Shown: positions 47,738-60,409 of the stretch, piece after piece | How positions within the stretch are numbered: position 1 is the first letter of the stretch | Layout of the letters: the number at the start of each line of letters is the position of its first letter | Assembly: GCA_949152435.1 (NCBI GenBank) | Contig: OX424576.1 | Span: 138,697,456 to 138,761,455 of the forward strand | From: Gastracanthus pulcherrimus | Taxonomy: Eukaryota > Arthropoda > Insecta > Hymenoptera > Pteromalidae | Length of the DNA: 64,000 nt | Reading direction: 5' to 3' | Made by a program: the position numbers and the translations under genes | Notes under the pieces: generated by a model | Told to the model about the DNA's origin: nothing | Seen by the model: the letters and a program-made list of their open reading frames with translations, nothing else | Databases searched by the model: none

Positions 47738-48223
47738 GTGGGGATAAATGTGCCAAAAGATTATTTTGCAGACGGATAATAATGCCGAATTTATTATACC
47801 GAAGGGTAAATTTGCTGAATGGTGAAATGTGCGAATGGGTAAAGTAATCTATTAACAAAAGTGCCGAAAAAAAGGTTCCGACATGCTAAAATGCTGATGG
47901 ATAAAAATGCCAAAAATTAAAAATGCTGAAATGTTGAATGGCAACGAGTAAAAACTAATAATATCGAATATTGAAAAGAAACGACCTAACAACAATTAAC
48001 ACATTATTATAATACAGGCGCATATTCTAATGAAAGTATTCTTTTATCCAAATTTTCGATTTCGGCATTTTTAACTTTCAGCATTTTCTTCTTCGAAATT
48101 CTTGGTATCTGCATTTTTAACTTTCGGCATATTTATCCATAGGTATTGATTTTTTCGGCAATTTCAATCGTTCGGTAAATTTATCCTTCTGCAAATTTAT
48201 CTTTCGATATATTTATCCCCATC
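47738..48223. mobile_element. Inverted-repeat element built of ATAAATTTGCCGAAA words
   Basis: The left end GTGGGGATAAATGTGCCAAA and the right end (minus strand) ATGGGGATAAATATATCGAA are inverted repeats. The left half contains repeated TGCCGAA, GGTAAATTTGCTGAA and AAAATGCCAAAA words; the right half contains their complements (TTCGGCATTTTT, TTCGGTAAATTT). About 486 bp, no ORF. Confidence 0.75.
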
Positions 48224-48355
48224 TGTTCAAGTAGTTTATAATTTGTAAAATAAATTTTAGCTTTTAAGTATTAACTCTTTTTCTTTCAACCGGACTACAT
48301 AGCTACAAATGCGTGTGTTCATCCCTGCAGAATGTAGTCTTAATATAGCATATTG

Positions 48356-48529
48356 TTATTATAATGAGCATAGAGCGTTTCTTACACATAAGAATTATAC
48401 ACGTAATTATTGTACACAATTTAGCATTGGTCAAATTATATATAGATATATTTGACCAATGCTAAATTGTGCACAATAATTACGTGTACAATTCTTATGT
48501 GTAAGAAACGCACTATGCCTTATAATGTA
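48356..48529. repeat. Long near-perfect palindrome (68-bp stem)
   Basis: The left arm 48369-48436 and the right arm 48450-48517 are inverted copies with three mismatches around a 13-base AT loop (48437-48449). The complementarity extends weakly outward (TTATAAT...). Both arms contain GCGTTTCTTACACATAAGAA and TTTAGCATTGGTCAAAT. A transcript would form a long hairpin. It could be a foldback MITE or a hairpin small-RNA source. Confidence 0.9.
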
Positions 48530-48561
48530 TAGTATTTGTTACTAAACGTAACCAGGGCCAT

Positions 48562-48716
48562 AAATAAATAAATAAATAATTAAATAAATAAATAAATAAG
48601 TAATTAAATAAATAAATAAATAAGTAATTAAATAAATAAATAATTAAATAAATAAATAAATAAGTAATTAAATAAATAAATAATTAAATAAATAAATATT
48701 TAAATAAATAAATAAT
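48562..48716. repeat. (AAAT)n microsatellite with TAATTAAA interruptions
   Basis: AAATAAAT runs broken at intervals by AAGTAATT or AATTAAA, giving a higher-order periodicity. Confidence 0.92.
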
Positions 48717-48892
48717 TAAATATATAAACAATGCGATTAGTAAAGCTAATTTTTCTTAAAAATTCCATATAAATTTTATTTTTAATTTGATCAATATGTA
48801 AACACTTGTATAAGAATACTCCTATTAACTCATTACTAGGTTGAATTAAAAACTTTATTTAATTTTAAATCACCTGACTTAGTTTACTTACC

Positions 48893-49020
48893 AGGAGAGT
48901 GTCATAACTTTGGGAAACAGATTTTTCCGAGGCATTGGAAATAGAACCTAGAAATATAACCTAGAACCTGTAATTTGTGCCAATGGACCCTTGTATTTGC
49001 AATATGAGCTCTTTTATTTT
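48893..49020. repeat. Diverged single arm related to the 59711 foldback element
   Basis: AGGAGAGTG, GGGAAAC, AATTTGTGCCAATGGACCC and a following TATGAGCTC occur in the same order as in the left arm of the 59711-60409 element (AGGAGAGTG, GGGAAAC, CATTCTAATGGGCCC, ATATGAGG). The similarity is partial and no partner arm was found. Confidence 0.4.
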
Positions 49021-49400
49021 GAATTTACGTTATTTTAGTGAAAAAGGCATCTATTCTTGTGATAATAACTAAACATGTATGAAACTCTCCTTGTTCGTCA
49101 CATTGAAATATTAATTGGAAAATATGTTCATTAATTCGAAGTAATTTGTATTTATTTGAAGGTGTAGTAAAATTTCAAATACCTGTGTCCATCAAAACAG
49201 GATAAAAAGAACTTAAAAGCACTAAACAATTAAATGCGCTTATTGCACGATCGATACCAAAATACACGAATTCCTCCTCTGAATACCTATTTTCACTTTT
49301 ATAAAATACCACGCATCGGCCTTTTGAATCCATAAACGAGTTAAATGAGATGAAAGGCTCGAAGACAAAGGCATTAATAACGCAATATCGATAGCTTGGC
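49021..49400. other. Intergenic DNA, nothing recognised
   Basis: No feature supported. A 112-codon hydrophobic minus frame (49175-49513) has no recognisable family. Confidence 0.35.
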
Positions 49401-49700
49401 AATAACAACAACAACAACGTAATACCTGTGCTGTATGAAGATACAAACGCAACAGGCAGGAACGCGTCGAGCAATATCGCGCTTACGCTCGCGAAAAATA
49501 GAGAGACATACACGCCATCGCCCCGTCCCGCTCATTTTGTAGTCAATCGAGCGCGAATTCTTGATGCGATGCATCAAAGGGTCGCGTCGAACGGATATGA
49601 CAGGGGCGCAATATTTATATACGCGCAAGCTCGCGTGTCGCGACGCGTTGTTTCATCGTTTGGCGTTCCTCGAAATTTGATTAATGCGCACGTACAAACG
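49400..49700. other. GC-richer island
   Basis: A CpG-rich block with GCGCTTACGCTCGCG and TTTATATACGCGCAAGCTCGC. ATTTATATACGCG also occurs in the island at the start of the window (near 237-249). A possible promoter-type region. Confidence 0.35.
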
Positions 49701-50370
49701 GTATATATACAGTATGTGTCGAAAGTTCTGGAGCCGAGTAGTATTTTATATTGCATTTTTGAAAAACTGTATATAGAATTTATAGCATTTTGAGTAAAAT
49801 GTTCACTGCTGAATTATATTTTGATCCTTGGCCAAGACTTTAAGGTTATTTTAATGCTTAAAGTATTGTTTTTTAATACATTATAATATATTTTAATAGG
49901 TTATATTATAACCTTGAAATTCAAATGAAGAGGCAATCGATATAATAGGCAATTATTATTTTGCGTTGATATATGAAGTTAGGATCCAGGGTCAAATGAA
50001 GATGAAGCTACGCTCGACGGGTGAGAAAACTCTTCTTGACCGCATAAATTAAAAGGGAAAATGTCATATTGGAATATGTGATTATATAAACTTTGGTCAA
50101 ATTGAGCCCACAGATCATCTCATTCTAAAATGGTAAAAAGTAGATATTTCACGCTACTCATCTAGGACAATCCGTATCAAATAATAAACTATTCTAGAAC
50201 CTTTGACCCGAATTTTTTATGAAAAATGAGTTTTTTATACCAATCGATTCATCATGAAAAAGCGTATTCATCTATACTAATATATACTAATAATAATTAC
50301 CTATTGTAATTATTGCAATGAGATAATTAAGTCCTTATTATCCTATCTACAGAGATTTCAGGTGTAAAAA
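49701..50370. other. AT-rich intergenic DNA, nothing recognised
   Basis: No feature supported. Confidence 0.4.
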
Positions 50371-50371
50371 T

Positions 50372-51716
50372 TAAAAATGGGTATCTACAGACTGATAACC
50401 GTATTTGCACGATTTTATTTATTTCTTCTCGACTTCACCCGGGAATACAAATCTAAAAGCGTATCTGCTGTAGAAAAGAAACACTTTTTGATTTGGAAAA
50501 ATTAGTCCCGTGCAGGTAAAGAACACTCGAAAAAGAATACATGTAGATACCCACGACCTTCGTTATTATTGGAGCGTAACTTTATCCAACTTTTGCAGCC
50601 AAATAATGAAACTTGGTATACAGGAGTTTTTGGGGTCGCTGATTACCAAATTGAATTTTAATAATCTTTGCATATTAAGTTTTACCAATTTTTCCCAAAA
50701 GTCACAATTTATAAAGATTCGTCCTCTCCATTATAATTGTCTGTATGACGACTTTACACTACACTAAGAGAAGAAAATCTTTAATTTAAGTATACGTATG
50801 TGCATTCGAAAAATAAGCATAGGTGAGGTCAAATGTAAATTCATTAGATACGTATGCAGGATGTCTTCAAATGAAATACCTTTATTACTTTCTGGAAAAC
50901 ACATATTACACATACAATAACGTAACCAGTCCCTTCTGTTATGATTTATGTCGAGGCAGATCGTTAGGTCACAGTATTAGTAGGTTAGGCCCAATTACAC
51001 TTCCTTTGTCCTCACGATATCCTCATGTTCGCTCCACCATTTTGTTTTTTGAAATTTTTACTTTTGATTCGTAATCAGCAACCTCAAAAACCCCTGAATA
51101 CCAAATTTTACCAACTTCTATCGAAATTTTAATACGAGTATAATTAAGTAGACTTTTGATGAGTGATGGTGGTAAAATATACTACTCGTTTAATTAAGTT
51201 TAATATTGATATTGAAAAAAGAATGAAAGAATATATTTTATCCGCAGTTGAAGCCTTACATGTTTATTAAAATCATATCGACAAAAGTAACAAACCATAT
51301 TGGCATCACAATCGGATTAAAATTCTAAGAGAGAATTATATGCGATACCGTAATAACTACTGAATGTTTGTATGCAAAATCTCTTTTTGAAGGTGTAGAT
51401 CCACCCACTTTTTTCGTTTGTAATGCGTCTGAGTCTCGGAGACTTTTTTTGACTTAAAAGCATATCTGCGTAGATATGCTTTTTGATCTGTTTTCTCAGC
51501 GATTTTAAGAACCAATTTTAAACGTATCTGCAGTTTCTCATACAAACACTTGAAAACATTAATTTTTTCGCTCTATTGAATAGAGCAGGTTCGTTTTAGT
51601 AAAAAGTGATGAACAGTTTTTGAAATTATTGCGTACTTGAAAAAGAACTGATGTAAACGCGTTTTATCGATTTTTTTAATTTCAGTACGAATGCATCTGA
51701 AGATACCCACTTTCCT
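50372..51716. mobile_element. Putative inverted-repeat element built of GTGGGTATCTACA words
   Basis: The left end AAAAATGGGTATCTACAGA and the right end (minus strand) AAAGTGGGTATCTTCAGATG are inverted repeats. Inside, GTAGATACCCACGAC (about 50543) and GTAGATCCACCCAC (about 51395), plus CGTATCTGC variants (50460, 51465, 51520), repeat the same words on both strands. No intact ORF. The ends are approximate. Confidence 0.5.
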
Positions 51717-52510
51717 CATTTGTACGACAGCATTGTTATATATGCACCCGCGCGGATACAATAAAATATGGGCGGATGCCAATAAGATTTTTTTGCTCAT
51801 TTATCAAGAAGTGAGTAACGATGGAAATAATGCAGAGAGATAATGGCAAATGATTGAGATGACGGAGGTTGGCGGCTGATGAGATCGTATGTTGATTGGA
51901 TAGCGAGCTGCCGTTGTAATTCGAGTTTATTATGCTGTTTGCCGGAACAATGAGCTGATTCGATTGCCAATTCATCAATTTTCGATTGGTCGACATTGAC
52001 CTGTTTTTAGTACCTCATGAAAAAGGGTTACAATTATATAAAAAAAACTATCTTTTAAGTTTGCGTAACAGAAATATATATATAGTACATAAATAGTATC
52101 TATTTTTGTACTTACTTATTTCTTTACTGTATAGTATACTTCCTATATGTGATCGTAAAATAAAGTTATAAAGTATTTCGAGGAAAATACGCTTTTACAA
52201 TATTAATGTTTTCCCTTTATTCAACCGTAATTTTAATTGTTATAATAATACACTTGATACTATAATTATTATCAGTCGCGTTCTAAACAATACTTATACT
52301 TGAAATATATTAAAAAAAGTTTTAATTTTTAATAAAATTAGAATAAAAGCAATTTTTTGTCGCATTTGAATATAGTATATGCATAAATATATTAATTACA
52401 TAGAAGAAAAATAATTTGATTTGAATGGTGAAGAATTAGTAAAACGTGTTCTCATGTTATTATATTAATATGTCAAAAATTATTTCTATTTATTTAAAAG
52501 TACACGAATA
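51717..52510. other. AT-rich intergenic DNA, nothing recognised
   Basis: No feature supported. Confidence 0.4.
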
Positions 52511-52722
52511 TTAAGGTGATGCTAAACCCCCTGTCACCGTCAAATACGGGGAACCACTTATTTTATTCAATTTTCAATTTTGAGAAAATAGCTCTCTAGA
52601 AAGCTGTTGTTTTTGATTAGGACAATAACATTTCATAAAGATATTTGCTAAGAAATGAAAATTAAATGAGAAAAGTGGTTCCTCATATTTGTCGGTGACA
52701 GGTGGCTTTAGCATCACCTTAA
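52511..52722. mobile_element. TTAA-flanked MITE with about 50-bp inverted repeats
   Basis: Left TTAAGGTGATGCTAAACCCC and right (minus strand) TTAAGGTGATGCTAAAGCCA continue into CTGTCACCG.CAAATA and GAGGAACCACTT / GGGGAACCACTT. Both ends carry TTAA. 212 bp, no ORF. The terminus TTAAGG is shared with the elements at 11505, 12193 and 30029. Confidence 0.93.
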
Positions 52723-53585
52723 GATGTTGATTACAGGCCATAACAATAAATATTCCTATTTTTGATATTTAATGTACTGTCAATGTCTTTTTAAAATAAA
52801 TATTATTTTTTGTTATAGTAAATAAGATAAGCTTATTAAATATTGATATATAATAATTAATATTACGTCTTGACGTTATTATTTAATGAGAAATTACTTT
52901 ATAAGAACCCAATAAATATCAAATACATTTAAACTTGGTTTTTCTTTTAAATTTTCATGGAATTAATTTTCGCGTAATATATAATACTAATTATAAAATT
53001 TTCACTGAAGAGTCAACTATTAATGTTAATCAGAGAATTCTACCCGAGTGAGCTAGATAGAAAATATTTTCGTTCCGGGAAATTTATCTTTCATTGTACA
53101 ATAAATCAAATCGATCATCATAATATATACCAATATATATCATTTAATTACTTTCACGTAACTAAGTGTTATTTTCTTATAATTTTATAATTCACAATAC
53201 TACTTCTCATATATAAAATAAATATTCTCAAATTCCTTTTGGCAAGGTAAATACAAAACATCTGGCTATATCCCATACATATTTATCCCACTTACATAAA
53301 TCCAACATTACATTCATCACCATATCTGAAAAACACATAACTTTAAACTAAAAAAAAACACTAAATTTCCCGCCCTCGGTATACCTCATCCTATCCTTCA
53401 GGTATAATCAAGCACAGTCGACCCCCAAAACAGAGCGACCTGACCCCGTCCACATAAATATTAACAAACATCCAAATAACGCAATTTATATTTATACCCC
53501 TGACCAAGTACTACACGCAGCGTTTAAGCCTTTCTGTATTAATAAGAGGCACCGATAAATTACCTCTTTACCTCGGGAAATTTAC
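52723..53585. other. AT-rich intergenic DNA, nothing recognised
   Basis: No feature supported. Confidence 0.4.
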
Positions 53586-53960
53586 AACTTTTCCAACCCC
53601 GTGCATCCGCGCATCACTTCGAATTGGGTTGACGGGTCGCGATCGCCTTTTATTCTCTCGGTCGTGCGTGCATTATTCAGTGGAAAAGCGCGGAGCTCAC
53701 CCCCCATCGCGGACGAATTTTCCAAAGAGGGGACCGGCAAAACTGCTCTCCAGGGTCACATTCGGAGCTCCGCGTTTCTCGCCCCTTTTCCCTCGTACAC
53801 CGTAGGCCTGAATAAGTCACACGCCGGACAGACGGGGTGTGTAATACGTTTGTTTCGCCTTCTATTTCTCGTGTTTCTGAAGTGATCGCTTGTATCCTGT
53901 TTGTGTACGTTGTTCGTCGATTGCCGAAAGTGAATTGAGCGAGCGGTTGGACGGGAGGTA
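53586..53960. other. GC-richer island
   Basis: A CpG-richer block with GGGTCGCGATCGCC and CGCGGAGCTC words. The 94-codon plus frame matches nothing known to me. Confidence 0.35.
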
Positions 53961-54955
53961 TGGATTTACGATGTTGGTAGGGACGGTGGGTTTAAAAAAT
54001 CTTTAATTTCTGATAAATAAGAGTGTAATGTAATGTTATATATGTAACGAATTTAAGATTTGGGGAGAGTTAAAAATCATAGAATAGAGTACAGACCTAA
54101 TGAAGAAGGAATCTTAAGGATCTAAACCACAGGAGAATTAAGTCTACTTATATTGAAAGTTGGCCAAAAATTTAAATAAGATTCCACAATCTTTTTGAAG
54201 ATCAATAGCTTTTAAATTATTTTTGTAGTCAAATTAGTCAAAATAGGTAAAATTAGAGATTACAAATACTTCAAAATTCATTTAAGATAGGTGATAAAGT
54301 GAATGCAAATCGAATCATATATCAATAATATATTTTTTTTGTTACTAAATCCTGATGACATAAATAGACTAATTATCAGACTGATTTTGAAATCTAAGGA
54401 ATTTGATTCTACAACTTATTTTAAATTAAAAGATATTTAGTTTAAAAAGAGCTTGCTAGCCACTGCGTTATTCCTCCGCACTGGCCGCCATGCTTCGTTT
54501 CCAGTATATCTTCTATTGCGCCTACATTTCTTCTGACTCGTCACATTATACACGTGACACCGTCTGTATGAATGTTTTCATAATTTTTTTTTTAAATTTG
54601 TAATAACTATGAAAGGAAAAATATTATTAATTAATATGATATTAATGCCAATTGGATAATGTAAAGTAAATTGTTAATAAAAATATCTAATTTTGTAAAA
54701 TTGAACACAAAGTTCAAGATCATAGTTTTTCTCAAAAATAGTTTCAAAATATTTGTAAAATGTATTAATTGACTTAAAATCATGTATATTTTAAAAATCT
54801 ATCTCTTTCTAAAATTAAAAATGTGTGTTTTCTATTTGCATATGTTAGTCCCACTCTCTGTTATGTATATTTCAAGAATGTTTAAAAAATATATTCTTAG
54901 TAAGACAAAGTATGACCAATAATGTAACTTGGCGCAGATGCAGAATCTGAAGCGA
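53961..54955. other. AT-rich intergenic DNA, nothing recognised
   Basis: No feature supported. Confidence 0.4.
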
Positions 54956-54958
54956 TTG

Positions 54959-55598
54959 CCCGGGTAAAAATGGCTCATATATGATCATATATAATGTTTC
55001 ATATATGATCATAAACGAGTTATGGTAAAACATCAACATATCTGATCATATATGAGCATATATGCTCATGTGCGGTTTTTTGTCATTAAAATATTTATTC
55101 CGTAGGATTTTTCATTATACGACTTAAAAAACTGCACTAAATTGATATAAAGTTACCATTTTTAGAAGTATCATGCAGATGATAACACTCAAACGGAGGG
55201 ACTGAGCTATGATACTATGATTCTAAAAAGATGTTGTGATAAGCATATTTATTAAAAATATTAAATCCGAAAATTGACAAAATTGATTTCATATATGCCC
55301 ATATATACCCATATATGATCATATATGATTATACATGATTATATAAAAGCCAAATGGGTGCCATATATAACCTATTCTAATAATGTATTACCACATATGA
55401 CAATATACGATTATACTTATATGTTTCCATAATTCATTTATGCTCTTACATGGAGTAATATTTACATATATGTGATTACTTATATTAATATATCTTCATA
55501 TACAATTTTCTCCTATCATCATATACAATTTTCTTCTATCATCATATATGATCATATATAATTATATATGATCTTACATGAAGTCATTTTTACCTGGG
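54959..55598. mobile_element. Inverted-repeat element built of ATATATGATCAT words
   Basis: The left end CCCGGGTAAAAATGGCTCAT and the right end (minus strand) CCCAGGTAAAAATGACTTCA are inverted repeats, with TG on both sides (54957-54958, 55599-55600). The interior contains about a dozen variants of the self-complementary word CATATATGATCATATATG and relatives (CATATATGCCCATATATAC, TACATGATTATATA). No ORF. 640 bp. The termini resemble those of the 3768-9046 element. Confidence 0.82.
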
Positions 55599-55600
55599 TG

Positions 55601-56150
55601 ACTCATTTACGATATCATAGGTAGAGGAAACAATTTTATGTGTAATGCTTGTGCTGGAGTAGGCATTGTAACAGTTTTAATCATATTATCAGCTATTTAA
55701 GTAGTTATGCAAAAATTTGATTAGATTATCTCATTTTCTATAGTAATAGACCAATATTACCAACAGACCAAAATCTAGCTCGCAAACCACTACTCTAGTT
55801 AATATTCTAGAATCATTCATACAGTTTTCTACCGAACATAGAATACATGCCTATATGGGTTACCAGAATAAAAATTTAATTTAATTCGTGAATAAAAGTT
55901 TATTGTATTATCATCTATTTATTTGTTTCACCTTCGATATACCAATTACATAGTTATCAAAAGTTATATGTACATCTCCGTCTCATAAAACACTCTTAAC
56001 GTACTGGTAAACACACTAATCAGCTCGATAGACTCCATTTGATTAAGTACATAATGTGATACATAATGCCAACAAAGCGCAAGAATCACCCGTATCATAA
56101 AAAACATAACAATCCTTATCAAACTAATTGCAATTACATCAAACACATCC
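55601..56150. other. AT-rich intergenic DNA, nothing recognised
   Basis: No feature supported. Confidence 0.4.
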
Positions 56151-56615
56151 AATCAAACAAATCGTTCGAATGCACTTCCCGGCCCATCGTCATCCACCAC
56201 GTCCGGCCCACGTCACTGAAACGCCGGCCACCTTCCCTGTTCCCTTCCCTATCGCTTCACGACAGCGTTATGTACACACACACACATACACACATACACA
56301 CAGACATACACACACGCACACGCACACATACACAAACATACACACTTTGTTCTGCACTGCATCAGCCACGAGAGCTCCGAGGGACGTTTATTGGCGAACG
56401 GGGCTGCTCGCGGAACGCAACGCGCGCTCCCCGGATGTTTCGCTAGACGGGCGGCCACTTCAAGGAAGAGAGAGAACGTGCATTCCTGAGGCGCAGGAGA
56501 GGCAGGAGAGTAGGGGAGAGGGCGAGAGGCTGAGGGGCAGGTGCAGGAACGTCAGGAGTGTTTGGGTGTGTGTGCTTGAGCGGCAAAGTGAGTTGACGAA
56601 CGATGGTAAGAGAAG

Positions 56616-56620
<5 letters not shown>
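56151..56620. other. GC-richer island with (CA)n
   Basis: A GC-richer block containing a (CA)n/(CATA)n run at about 56273-56345 and purine-rich DNA after it. Frames across it are repeat-driven and match no family. Confidence 0.4.
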
Positions 56621-56665
<45 letters not shown>

Positions 56666-56703
56666 GAGAGACAGAGAGAGAGAAATACAGAGAGAGAGAC
56701 AGA
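56621..56703. repeat. (AG)n microsatellite with ACAG interruptions
   Basis: An AG run of about 80 bp next to the GATA tail of the retrotransposon on its right. Confidence 0.95.
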
Positions 56704-57114
56704 GATAGATAGATAGATAGAAATACTGTTTATTCATCAAAGACGAAAATTCTTACAATTGCATGTACATGTATAGTTATAATAATTAAAATATCAGTCA
56801 CTATTATATATTTGTTATCTTACATTTAACATTCAATTATTGCATTTCTTATGTATAAAATAACATTATTCGCTGTAACAGTTCGTCAGTTTATAAAATC
56901 TAAATATAATGAACTAGTCATAGTCAAATGGCACATCATAAAATAAAATAAAATAAATAATATAAAGATAACATAATACGATAAAAATAAAAAGAATACA
57001 TACACACACTTTACTAAATTTTTACGTATAACTATCACGTCAAAAATTAAAAACAAACTCATTCATATGACACTCTTACAATTCACGCTAATAAATACAT
57101 TCACACTTAACACT

Positions 57115-57290
57115 TAACATATTAAATAAATAAATTAATAAATAACTAAGGCAAATAAATAAATAAGTTAGATAAATAAATAAATTAAAAAAATAAATAA
57201 ATTTAAATAAACAAATAAATTAAATAAATAAATAATTTAAATAAATAAATAATTTAAATAAATAAATAACCTAAATAAATGTCTAAGTCA
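57115..57290. repeat. (AAAT)n-type microsatellite in the retrotransposon 3' region
   Basis: Repeated AAATAAAT and TTAAATAAATAAAT words, similar to the array at 48562-48716. Confidence 0.9.
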
Positions 57291-57345
57291 GATTAGGAAT
57301 ACAGAGAAATGAACAAAATAATGTATAAACCGATTTTCGAAAAGT

Positions 57346-59710
<2,365 letters not shown>

Positions 59711-60409
59711 ACAAGGAGAGTGCACATTTTCCGGGAAACGATATTCGGTCAGACTTTAGAAGGTATTATCTGGTACCTAAAAATGAAGGCTAGTACCCAT
59801 AATTCATTCTAATGGGCCCATGTTCTCAAGATATGAGGTAATTTTCTCAAATAATTCGTTCTTTTAATGAAGAATGGGATCTCTTCTTCTAATCATAACT
59901 ACAAGTTTTTATTATAGATAAGTGACTCAAAATATAATAAAAAGTAGTCAACAAAACCTTTAATTTAAACTCTGTTAAGTATCAAAATATTAATCAAATA
60001 AAACATTATTTATTATTGAAGATGGTGACCGAAATTGCATAAATATTCAAAGAAATTTAACTCTTTTAAATTCGTTGATTTTCCATGTATTTTCAGACAT
60101 TATCTTCAATTGTTAATAACTTTTGATCTGATTAATATTTTTATACGTAACAGAACTTAAATTGAAGTTCTTTCAGCCTACTTTTTATTATCTTGTGGGT
60201 CATTTATCCATAATAAAAACTTATAAAGTTATACTTAGATGAAGAGGACCTTCTTTCATTAAAGTAACGCATACTTCGAGTAAATTACATCATATCTCGA
60301 TAACAAGGGCCAATTATAATGAACTACGGGTGCTAATTTTCGGGTACCAGAAACCTCCTCCCGAAGTCCGACCAAAATTCGTTTTCCGGAGGGTGCGCAT
60401 ACCCCTTGT
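59711..60409. mobile_element. Foldback element with arms of about 250 bp
   Basis: The left arm (59711 to about 59965) and right arm (60170-60409) are inverted copies at moderate identity. The termini are ACAAGGAGAGTGCACATTTT and (minus strand) ACAAGGGGTATGCGCACCCT. Deeper shared blocks are TTTCTGGTACC/TATCTGGTACC, ATATGAGGTAATTT/ATATGATGTAATTT, AAGTTTTTATTAT and ATAATAAAAAGTAG. Only about 200 bp separate the arms. No ORF and no clear target duplication. Confidence 0.88.

Noticed and set aside
49175..49513. 112-codon hydrophobic minus frame that might be a membrane protein
   Set aside because: No family resemblance, it runs into a CpG-rich island with frames on both strands, and no splice or promoter context supports it.
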